From Gammaproteobacteria bacterium (GTDB lineage Bacteria > Pseudomonadota > Gammaproteobacteria > Ga0077536), in NCBI GenBank assembly GCA_030833185.1, contig JAURHQ010000017.1, positions 269 through 33,351 of the forward strand: a stretch of 33,083 nt of DNA. The letters run 5' to 3'. Within the stretch, counting starts at the first letter, position 1. Each line of letters begins with the position of its first letter. The position numbers and the translations under genes are program-made. Below, one piece after another: positions 8,016 through 14,856 of the stretch. The notes under the pieces are model-generated. The model was not told the DNA's origin, did not search any database, and saw only the letters and a program-made list of their open reading frames with translations.

Positions 8016-9347
8016 ATGCCGCCTACCGCCATTGATCAACTAACCGACGCCATCGCCGCCCGCGGCGCCCGCACCGTGCATGTCGCAATTCCGGACGTCG
8101 ACGGCGGTCTGCGTGAGCGCCGCCTGCCGCTGGCCTCGGTCGCCGCAGCGCTGGGCGACGCGGCCAGCTTCTGCAACGTGCTGCACGAGTGGGACGTCAC
8201 CGACAGCGTGCACGGCCCGGGGCCTTTCGTCGGCGAATCGATCACCGTCGACCCGACCAGTCTGCGCGGCTACCCCTTCGAGCCTGACGCCGTGTGGCTG
8301 CTGGCAGATTTTGCCGGCCCGCACCGCGCCACCAGCCCGCGCGAGTTGCTGAACGCGCAAATCGCCCGCGCCGCCGCGCTCGGTTTCTCGCCCAAAGCAG
8401 CGTTTGAGTTCGAGTGGCTGGTGTTTGATGAAGACGCCAAGTCCTTGCGCGCTAAACGCTGGTCGCAAGCCGACGCCTGGGCGCCCGACAACCGTTGCTG
8501 GGACGCCCAGAGCGCGGCGATCAATGCCGACGTGGTCGCTGCCCAGCAGGCCGTGCTGGCAGCGGCCGACATCGGCGTGTTTGGGCTTGGCATGGAACTC
8601 GGCGCCGGCTGCATGGAAGCAACCCTGCTCGCCACCGATGCGCTGCGAGCGGCCGACGACGCGGCGTTCTTCAAGCTCGCCAGCCGGGCGTTTTTCCGCC
8701 GCCGCCAGCAGACCGCCTGCTTCATGGCCCAGTCCGACGCCAGCGCGCCCGGCCTGTCGGGCCATATTCATCTGTCGCTGGCAGATGCAGCGGGCCGCAA
8801 TCTCTTTGCCGCGCCGGCCGCGAGTCTGAGCCCGCTCGCCCGGCACTTTGTGGGCGGCGTGCTGAAGCTGCTGCCGGCGCTTGCCGCGCTGCCCTTGCAT
8901 ACCGTCAATGCCTATCGCCGACTTTCGCCGGGCAACTGGGCGCCGCGCACGCCAACCTGGAGCTTCGGCGGCTACACCACCGCGATCCGCGCGGTGTCGG
9001 GCGAACACCCGCAGGCGCGGCTTGAGTTCCGCATCCCGGGCGCGGATGTGAACCCCTGGCTGGGACTTGCCATGTTTCTCGGCGCGGGCCTGTGGGGCAT
9101 CGAACATGCGATCGAGCCGCCGGCGGTGGTGACCGGCGACGGTCGCACCCACACCGCCCCCGATCTGGTGCCGCTGCCCCACGACCTTTTCAGCGCCGCG
9201 CAGGCGCTCGAGCACAGCGCGGAAGCCCGCGCAATTTTCGGTAGCGCCTTCATCGACGCCTACTGCGCCAGCCGGCGCCATGAATTCGACAGCCTCCGCC
9301 GCGCGGTCAGCGCGGAAGAAAAAGCCCGTTACTTCGAAATTGCCTGA
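8016..9347 (+). CDS. Glutamine-synthetase-like ligase 1 (probable gamma-glutamyl-amine or amide ligase)
   Basis: A 443-residue member of the glutamine synthetase (GS) fold family, presumably ATP-dependent. Metal and substrate positions are recognisable: E131/E133 (FEFEW), E194 and E201 (ELGAGCME), H250 and H252 (SGHIHLSL), R301 in VNAYRRL, E337 and R339 (RLEFRIPGADVNPW). Two differences from true GS stand out. The flap motif GYEAP is GNWAP, with Trp308 in place of the ammonium-binding Glu. The Arg of the NRSA motif is Tyr320. The enzyme therefore probably does not use ammonium; an amine acceptor is likely, as in gamma-glutamyl-methylamide, -putrescine or -anilide synthetases. GGAG lies 7 bases before the ATG. 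It is the first gene of the operon, 12 bases before ligase 2. Confidence 0.85.
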   Translation: MPPTAIDQLTDAIAARGARTVHVAIPDVDGGLRERRLPLASVAAALGDAASFCNVLHEWDVTDSVHGPGPFVGESITVDPTSLRGYPFEPDAVWLLADFAGPHRATSPRELLNAQIARAAALGFSPKAAFEFEWLVFDEDAKSLRAKRWSQADAWAPDNRCWDAQSAAINADVVAAQQAVLAAADIGVFGLGMELGAGCMEATLLATDALRAADDAAFFKLASRAFFRRRQQTACFMAQSDASAPGLSGHIHLSLADAAGRNLFAAPAASLSPLARHFVGGVLKLLPALAALPLHTVNAYRRLSPGNWAPRTPTWSFGGYTTAIRAVSGEHPQARLEFRIPGADVNPWLGLAMFLGAGLWGIEHAIEPPAVVTGDGRTHTAPDLVPLPHDLFSAAQALEHSAEARAIFGSAFIDAYCASRRHEFDSLRRAVSAEEKARYFEIA

Positions 9348-9359
9348 ACGAGGAATCCC

Positions 9360-10880
9360 ATGAGCAACGACACCGCCACTCCCGCGACCCTGCATGCGGC
9401 GACCACCGCCGCCGGCACCGATCTTTCACGCTTTGTGGCCGACGACGCGCGCCGCGCCGCGGTGCAGGCGGTGACCGCCAAGATCAAACGCCTCGGCATC
9501 AAGCATGTGCTGTATCAGTTCGTGTCCGTCACCGGGCGCGTGATGGGCAAGGCCGCGCCTGCGCCGCATTGGCCGACGGTGGCCGAACGCGGCGTGCAGC
9601 TGTGGTATGGCGCGGTGGCGGACGTCTGCGTCGACCGGCAGGGCAATTACATCGGCTACGGCGCCAACGCCTCCGAACTGGTGGCGCTGCCCGACCCGGA
9701 CAGCTTCTGCCAGCTGCCCTGGAATCCGCGCGTCGCGCGGGTGTTCTGCACGCTGTTCCGCAATCGCGAAGACGCTGAAGACGCGGGCGCCTTTCTGACC
9801 AGCGACTGTCGCGGCAACCTGCGGCGGATCCACGCCGACTTTCAGGCCCGCCACGGCATGCACCTGCGGGTGGGCTGCGAGCCCGAAATGATGTGGTTGA
9901 AGCGCGGCCCGGACGGCAAGTTCGCGGGCGGCACCACCCGCCCCTTTGCCTATCACATCGACCAGTTCGAGCAGCTGTTTCCGGTGATCGAGAAAGTCAC
10001 CACCTACGCGCAGGCCATGGGCCTCGACATGATTCAGGGCGACCACGAGGACGCGCCCGGGCAGCTCGAACTCAACATCTGGTTTGACGAGGCCCTGCGC
10101 AACGCCGACCGGCTCACCACCTATCGCCAGATTTGCGCGCAGGTCGCGCGTGAGCACAACCTCATCGCCACCTTCATGAGCAAGCCCTTCATGGGCGCGT
10201 CGGCCAACGGCTGTCATCACAACGTCTCGCTGTGGCGCGGCGGGGATGAACTGCTGAATCCGCTGGAGCACGCGGGCGAACTGCCGGGGGCAGAAGCGTT
10301 GTTCACCTATCGCAAAGGCGGCACCAATGAGTTCACCCGCCCCAGCGGCGAATGGATGCCGGCGGACGTCGGCCTGCATTGCATCGGCGGCATGATGGAA
10401 CATCTGCCCGCACTGACCGCGCTGGGCGCCTCGACCGTCAATTCCTACCGGCGGCTGTCCGATCTCGGCTTCTGGGCGCCGGTCTACCGCGATTGGGGCC
10501 TGCAGAACCGGACCTGCGCGGTGCGCGTGTCCGCGCCCGGCCGGCTCGAGTACCGGGCGGTCGATTCGCTGGTCAATCCGTATCTCATGGCGGCCGGTCT
10601 GCTGCAGGCCTTCGACGACGGCCTGAACCGCAAGCTCGACCCCGGCCAGCCTGAACACCGCAACATCTACGAGGCGATGGAAGCCGGCAAGGCGGTGCAG
10701 CGCCTGCCGTCGGATTTGCGCGAAGCGTTGGACGCGCTGGAAGCCGATCCGGTGGTGATGGGCGCGCTGCCTGGCGAGATGGCACGCGTGTTCTTCCATC
10801 TGAAGCGGGACGAATGGAGCCGCTTCATGGCGACCGTCACCGAATGGGATTACGAGCGCTTCCTGGAGTACCTGCCGTGA
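9360..10880 (+). CDS. Glutamine-synthetase-like ligase 2 (probable gamma-glutamyl-amine synthetase)
   Basis: A 506-residue GS-family ligase that keeps more of the canonical active site than its neighbour. It has E174/E176 (VGCEPEMMW), E230 and E237 (HEDAPGQLELN), H286 (NGCHHNVSLW), R364 (NSYRRL), R384 and R389 (QNRTCAVRV), and E397/R399 with NPYL at 406-409. As in ligase 1, the ammonium-site Glu of GYEAP is replaced by Trp (GFWAP, Trp372). Together with an N-terminal extension, this favours an organic amine as acceptor. Known relatives by function include GmaS, PuuA, IpuC and the anilide synthases TdnQ/AtdA1; I cannot assign which. AGGA precedes the ATG. Its TGA overlaps the GTG start of the P450, so these two are translationally coupled. 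Confidence 0.87.
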   Translation: MSNDTATPATLHAATTAAGTDLSRFVADDARRAAVQAVTAKIKRLGIKHVLYQFVSVTGRVMGKAAPAPHWPTVAERGVQLWYGAVADVCVDRQGNYIGYGANASELVALPDPDSFCQLPWNPRVARVFCTLFRNREDAEDAGAFLTSDCRGNLRRIHADFQARHGMHLRVGCEPEMMWLKRGPDGKFAGGTTRPFAYHIDQFEQLFPVIEKVTTYAQAMGLDMIQGDHEDAPGQLELNIWFDEALRNADRLTTYRQICAQVAREHNLIATFMSKPFMGASANGCHHNVSLWRGGDELLNPLEHAGELPGAEALFTYRKGGTNEFTRPSGEWMPADVGLHCIGGMMEHLPALTALGASTVNSYRRLSDLGFWAPVYRDWGLQNRTCAVRVSAPGRLEYRAVDSLVNPYLMAAGLLQAFDDGLNRKLDPGQPEHRNIYEAMEAGKAVQRLPSDLREALDALEADPVVMGALPGEMARVFFHLKRDEWSRFMATVTEWDYERFLEYLP

Positions 10881-12067
10881 GCGAGCGCGCCGCGTTTCTG
10901 GACATCGAGGCGCCGGGCTTTGCCATGCACTCGCCAGAGGCCGTGGCGGCGCGCGAGCAGCACTGGTACGCGCGCACGCCCTACGGCATCGGCGTGCTGC
11001 GGCATGAGGACATCGCCAAGCTGATGAAAGACCCGCGCCTCATTCAGGGCAGCGTAGCCTGGCCAGCGCACAACGGCGTGACCAGCGGACCGTTCGCCGA
11101 GTGGTGGTCGCGGATCATGCTGTGCCGGGAAGGCGTGGACCACGCGCGGCTGCGCAAGCTGGTCAACCCGGCCTTCGCGCCGCGCACGCTGGCGCCGCTG
11201 CAACCGGCCTTCGAGCGTCTTGCGCATGAGGTCATCGACGGCTTCGCCGGTCACGGCGGTTGCGAGTTTATGACCCAGTTCGCCGAGCCCTATGCGACCC
11301 GCGTGCTGACGCTCCTGCTCGGCATTCCGGATCAGGACTGGCGCGTGATTGCCGACTGGGCGGCCGAGCTTGGCATCGCGCTCGGCGTGCGGCTGCGGCA
11401 GGAACAGCCCCGGGTAGAAGCGGCGCTGTCGGCGCTGTTCGACTATGCCGACCGGCTCATCGCCAGCCGCCGCGCGGCGCTGGCCGACGATTTCCTGTCG
11501 CAGCTGGTGGCGGCCAGTGAAGACGGCGATCGGCTCTCCGATGAAGAACTGCGCGACATGGTGGTGTTGCTGATTTTTGGCGGCATCGACACCACCCGGA
11601 ACCAGCTCAGCCTCGGCATCAAGATTTTTCTCGAGCACCCGGCACAGTGGGAGCTGCTGGCGCGGGAACCCGCGCTGGCGCGCAATGCGGTGGAAGAAAT
11701 CATGCGTCTGGCGCCGACCACTACCTGGGTCAGTCGGCAGGCGGCGGTGGACTTCAGCTACCGCGAGCTGGACATCAAGGCCGGCACGACCGTGCATTTG
11801 TTTGCGGCGGTGGCCGGGAGCGATCCGGCGGCCTACGCGCCCCCGGGTTTCGACATTACCGCGCGCCGCACCCCGCACCACGGCTTTGGCGGAGGCATTC
11901 ACTATTGCCTCGGTCATGCCGTAGCGCGCAGCGACATGGCGGTGGCGTTTACCGCGCTGTCGGCCCGGCTGACGCGTTTGCGCGTCGTGGGCACGGCGGT
12001 CTGGTTGCCAGACAGCGGGAACACCGGCGCCGAGGTGCTGCCGCTAGGTTTTGACTTGCGCGGCTAG
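10877..12067 (+). CDS. Cytochrome P450
   Basis: A 396-residue soluble bacterial P450, a heme monooxygenase. The heme-binding loop is FGGGIHYCLGHA with ligand Cys344. The I-helix reads FGGIDTTRNQ (234-243) and keeps the Asp-Thr proton-relay pair but has Gly-Gly where Ala-Gly is usual. The K-helix ExxR is E274-I-M-R277. The start is GTG at 10877, overlapping the stop of ligase 2 as GTGA; a longer reading from 10814 would overlap that gene by 67 bases. No ferredoxin or ferredoxin reductase gene is present in the window, so electrons must come from elsewhere. P450s near GS-like genes are known in secondary-amine degradation (morpholine/piperidine in mycobacteria), which is my model here. Confidence 0.93.
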   Translation: MSERAAFLDIEAPGFAMHSPEAVAAREQHWYARTPYGIGVLRHEDIAKLMKDPRLIQGSVAWPAHNGVTSGPFAEWWSRIMLCREGVDHARLRKLVNPAFAPRTLAPLQPAFERLAHEVIDGFAGHGGCEFMTQFAEPYATRVLTLLLGIPDQDWRVIADWAAELGIALGVRLRQEQPRVEAALSALFDYADRLIASRRAALADDFLSQLVAASEDGDRLSDEELRDMVVLLIFGGIDTTRNQLSLGIKIFLEHPAQWELLAREPALARNAVEEIMRLAPTTTWVSRQAAVDFSYRELDIKAGTTVHLFAAVAGSDPAAYAPPGFDITARRTPHHGFGGGIHYCLGHAVARSDMAVAFTALSARLTRLRVVGTAVWLPDSGNTGAEVLPLGFDLRG

Positions 12068-12117
12068 GTCAGGCTTCTCACAATCGAGCTGCGCCTGTCG
12101 CGCCGGAGTCTGCGCCG

Positions 12118-12945
12118 ATGAATCTCTTTCCTCAGATCCTGCCGCAGCCGTTCGCGCCGGCGCCTGTAGATCTGATGCAACCAACCGGGGACCTGATCGA
12201 TCTGGTGGGCACTGACGGCCGGTTGGTGTGGGCGAATGGCGCGCAGCTGGCGGCGCTCGGTTATGCCGATGATGCCCTGCGCGGCCGACCGCTCGAGCAG
12301 ATCTACACGCCGGAGTCCGCCGCCTGGGTGCGCGCACAACTGCAACGCCCGGCAGCGGCGGCGCTGCCACCGGCGGCGGAACTCTGTTTGCGCGGCCGCG
12401 ACGGGCGTGAATTGCGGGTGCTGGCCAGCGTGCTGCCACGACGCGAAACCAGCGCCGACCTCACGCTCAGCAAGCGCCCGCTGGGTGACCTTGCCGAGCG
12501 CTTGGCGCGGCTCGAAGCGGACAACCGGCTGCTGAAACGCATTGCGGACGCCGGCAACGAAGCCCACTGGTGCATTGAGTTTGCGAGCCCCATCGACCTC
12601 AGCCTGCCGCTGGACGACATCGTCTTCCGGGTGTTTTCGCACCCTTCTTACTGGCGGCTGTGCAATCAGGCCATGAGCCGGCTCTATGGGCTGCCGCATC
12701 ATATGGATCTCGGCGCGCAACCCGTGCGTACCTACTGGCCGCGCAGTCCGGAGAACGATGCCTTCGTGCGGCAGATCATCGCCGCCGGCTACAGCATCGA
12801 CGGCGCGCTGTCGGTAGACACCCGTCACGACGGGCAGCGGATCAGGGTGGAAAACGACGTGCGGGCCGATGTCGAAGACGGTTTTCTCGTGCGTCTATGG
12901 GGCAACTGCCGGCCGCTGGATGCGACATCCGGGCTGGCGCCGTGA
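12118..12945 (+). CDS. Stand-alone PAS-domain sensory protein
   Basis: A 275-residue cytoplasmic protein with an N-terminal PAS domain (about residues 19-90: [19 protein letters not shown], then [15 protein letters not shown]). A short coiled coil follows (about 120-143, [20 protein letters not shown]). The C-terminal half (about 145-265) looks like a second, divergent PAS-like domain ([19 protein letters not shown]). No kinase, cyclase, EAL/GGDEF or DNA-binding domain follows. The gene lies directly before the sigma54 activator, which has its own PAS-like N-terminus, so it probably senses a ligand and modulates that activator by protein contact. CGGAG lies 9 bases before the ATG. Confidence 0.75.
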   Translation: MNLFPQILPQPFAPAPVDLMQPTGDLIDLVGTDGRLVWANGAQLAALGYADDALRGRPLEQIYTPESAAWVRAQLQRPAAAALPPAAELCLRGRDGRELRVLASVLPRRETSADLTLSKRPLGDLAERLARLEADNRLLKRIADAGNEAHWCIEFASPIDLSLPLDDIVFRVFSHPSYWRLCNQAMSRLYGLPHHMDLGAQPVRTYWPRSPENDAFVRQIIAAGYSIDGALSVDTRHDGQRIRVENDVRADVEDGFLVRLWGNCRPLDATSGLAP

Positions 12946-12959
12946 GCAAGGACACCACC

Positions 12960-14300
12960 ATGCCGCCGCTGGCCTTTGGTTTCGCCGCTGCGGGCGCGCA
13001 AACGCATCAGGGCCTGTCGGCGCTGCTGGATAACCCGGAACTGGTCAGCCTGCTCGACGAGCTGCCGGTGGCGGTCGTGATGACCGGGCCGGAGGACACC
13101 GTGAAGCTCTTCAACGCGAGCGCCGAAAGTCTTTTCGGGCTGCGACGAAGTAGCGTGCTGGGCCTGCCGCTGGCGCAACTCGGCGCCCAGTCGCTGCTCG
13201 ATCTGGGCGCGTTTCTCGGCGCGCCTGAAACCACCGGCGGGACGGTGCGCGGGCGGCGCGGTGGGGTCTATGCGGCCCATCGGCGTCGGCTCGACGTGCC
13301 GGGCACGGTCGGGCGCTGGACGCTCTATCACTTCACCCCGCAGTACGAATCAGGCGCCAGTCCGCGGCGGCCGGCACGCTCGCAGGGGAGCGGGTTGGTG
13401 CTGGGGCCGGCGCTCGCGGCGCAACTGGAGAAAGCCAGCATTGCGTTGGCGCGCAAGCTGCCGGTGCTGCTGCTGGGCGAAACCGGTGCCGGCAAGACCG
13501 TACTGGCGCGGCGGATTCACGAGGCCTCGACGCGCGCCGGCGGGCCCTTTGTGCACGTCAACTGCGGCAGCATTCCGGAAACCCTGTTCGAGAGCGAAGT
13601 GTTTGGCTACGAGCGCGGCGCGTTTACCGGCGCCCTGCAGGGCGGCAAGCGGGGTCAGATCGAGCGCGCCGCCGGCGGCACACTGCTGCTGGACGAAGTG
13701 GGTGAAATTCCGCTCGGTTGTCAGGCCAAGCTGCTGCAGTTTCTGGAGGACGGTACCGTGCCGACGCTGGGTGCGCAGCAGGCGCGTCAGTGCGAAGTGG
13801 CGGTCATTTGCGCCACCAACCGCGATTTGGCGGTGATGGTGGCCGAGGGCAGTTTCCGGCGCGATCTCTACTACCGCATTGCCAGCTTCAGCATTCGCCT
13901 GCCAGGCCTGCGCGAATCTGGCCTGTTACCCGAACTCATCAACCACCAACTGGCGCTGATCAATCAGCAGCGCCAGCCGCCGCTTGGTTTGTCCGAGGAC
14001 TGTCGAGCCGCGCTGTTGCAGCACGACTGGCCGGGCAATGTGCGCGAGCTCCGCCATGCGCTCGAATACCTCAGCGTGATGGCCGGGGAAGTGGCTCAGG
14101 CGGCGCAGCTGCCGGAAAGCCTGCGACAGTCCGCAGCCGCCGGGGCAGGACGGCCGGCCGGCAGCTTGCGGGCGCAGGTGCGCGAACTGGAACGGGAGAT
14201 CATTGCCGCCACCCTCAGCGGCGCCGGCAGCAAGCGGGAAGCCGCGCGCCAGCTTGGCATTGATGTGGCGACCCTGATTCGTAAAGCGCGCGAGGGCTGA
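12960..14300 (+). CDS. Sigma54-dependent transcriptional activator (PAS-AAA-Fis HTH)
   Basis: A 446-residue bacterial enhancer-binding protein. Residues about 25-125 form a PAS-like sensory domain ([21 protein letters not shown]); there is no receiver domain. The AAA+ domain has Walker A GETGAGKT (173-180), the sigma54-contact loop GAFTGA (220-225), Walker B TLLLDE (241-246) and an arginine-finger region FRRDLYYR (299-306). A Fis-type helix-turn-helix ends the protein ([20 protein letters not shown], 424-443). The ATG at 12960 has AAGGA 7 bases upstream; GTG 12942, overlapping the PAS stop as GTGA, is an alternative adding 6 residues. It sits between two sigma54 promoters with shared upstream sites and is their likely activator. 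Confidence 0.95.
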   Translation: MPPLAFGFAAAGAQTHQGLSALLDNPELVSLLDELPVAVVMTGPEDTVKLFNASAESLFGLRRSSVLGLPLAQLGAQSLLDLGAFLGAPETTGGTVRGRRGGVYAAHRRRLDVPGTVGRWTLYHFTPQYESGASPRRPARSQGSGLVLGPALAAQLEKASIALARKLPVLLLGETGAGKTVLARRIHEASTRAGGPFVHVNCGSIPETLFESEVFGYERGAFTGALQGGKRGQIERAAGGTLLLDEVGEIPLGCQAKLLQFLEDGTVPTLGAQQARQCEVAVICATNRDLAVMVAEGSFRRDLYYRIASFSIRLPGLRESGLLPELINHQLALINQQRQPPLGLSEDCRAALLQHDWPGNVRELRHALEYLSVMAGEVAQAAQLPESLRQSAAAGAGRPAGSLRAQVRELEREIIAATLSGAGSKREAARQLGIDVATLIRKAREG

Positions 14301-14323
14301 GGGCAGTGCGCGCGAGCCTCAGC
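14296..14323. terminator. Weak stem-loop at the end of the activator gene
   Basis: GCTGAGG (14296-14302, overlapping the TGA stop) and CCTCAGC (14317-14323) form a perfect 7-bp stem with a 14-base loop. No T-run follows, so it is not a classical intrinsic terminator. It may pause or protect the transcript just before the second sigma54 promoter region. Confidence 0.3.
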
Positions 14324-14326
14324 GCC

Positions 14327-14356
14327 GCAGCAGTTGTTGCAGGATTGCAGCAGTTG
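14327..14356 (+). promoter_or_regulatory. Putative activator sites upstream of the dimethylformamidase-like operon
   Basis: GCAGCAGTTG occurs twice, at 14327-14336 and 14347-14356, exactly 20 bases apart (about two helix turns). Across them, 14336-14353 reads GTTGCAGGATTGCAGCAG, which matches 15 of 18 positions of the motif at 7876-7893 before the ligase operon. The centre is about 84 bases upstream of the predicted start of the sigma54 promoter at 14403. This suits binding of the Fis-type activator encoded just upstream. The binding protein is inferred. Confidence 0.6.
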
Positions 14357-14402
14357 CGGGGGGGCGGCGGCGCAAAACACCCTGTAAACCGGCGCTTCTG
14401 GC

Positions 14403-14417
14403 TGGCACGCCCCTTGC
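14403..14417 (+). promoter_or_regulatory. Sigma54 (-24/-12) promoter of the dimethylformamidase-like operon
   Basis: TGGCACGCCCCTTGC is a full match to the TGGCACG-N4-TTGC consensus, with GG at 14404-14405 and GC at 14416-14417, 12 bases apart. Transcription would start near 14429. The leader then carries AAGGAG at 14455-14460 before the GTG of the small-subunit gene. Confidence 0.9.
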
Positions 14418-14466
14418 GGTCAGCGCTGGATCGAATCGTCCGTTAAGCCCACCCAAGGAGACGCCG

Positions 14467-14856
14467 GTGCCCCTGCAGAATCCCAACGGCTATGCCGACA
14501 AGACCGCCGATTTCATGGCTTTTTTTGCCGAGGCCAAACGCCGCGAACTGCGCCCGCTGGTGACGCCCGCGCTGCTCGCCGAGCATGCCGAAGACCCGCG
14601 CGGCGACCAATCACCGCACAGCACCGCCCTGCAGGACGTCCTTAACTACCTGCATGCGCTGCCGATCGACGGCAAGTCCTTCGCCTACGCCGAAGTGCCC
14701 TATCAGCGTTACAAGCTGGGCCTGCTGCGGGGGCGGGGCAATGCCCCGACGCTCGACGACCCGCGGGTCTTCGCCACCGAGCGCGAGGCGGTGCATGCGG
14801 TCTTCCTGCAGCGCCTCGTGGCGCTGGGTCTGCTCGATGCGGAGGCTGCGAAATGA
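14467..14856 (+). CDS. N,N-dimethylformamidase-like small subunit
   Basis: A 129-residue protein matching the light subunit of N,N-dimethylformamidase (DmfA1, about 132 residues). The segment FAYAEVPYQRYKLGLLRGRG followed by DDPRVFATEREAVHAVFLQR corresponds to the conserved C-terminal half as I remember it from the Alcaligenes/Paracoccus enzyme. The light subunit pairs with the large catalytic subunit. The start is GTG at 14467, with AAGGAG 6 bases upstream. Its TGA overlaps the ATG of the large subunit (14853-14856). Identity with characterised enzymes looks moderate, so the substrate may differ from dimethylformamide. Confidence 0.82.
   Translation: MPLQNPNGYADKTADFMAFFAEAKRRELRPLVTPALLAEHAEDPRGDQSPHSTALQDVLNYLHALPIDGKSFAYAEVPYQRYKLGLLRGRGNAPTLDDPRVFATEREAVHAVFLQRLVALGLLDAEAAK

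Noticed and set aside
8040-10799. Long antisense frames (8040-9395 and 9426-10799) across the two GS-like genes
   Set aside because: Both are shadows of genes with intact GS active-site motifs.
12660-12959. A longer N-terminus for the sigma54 activator from 12660
   Set aside because: It would overlap the PAS gene by 285 bases with an Arg-rich shadow sequence; the ATG at 12960 has a well-placed AAGGA.
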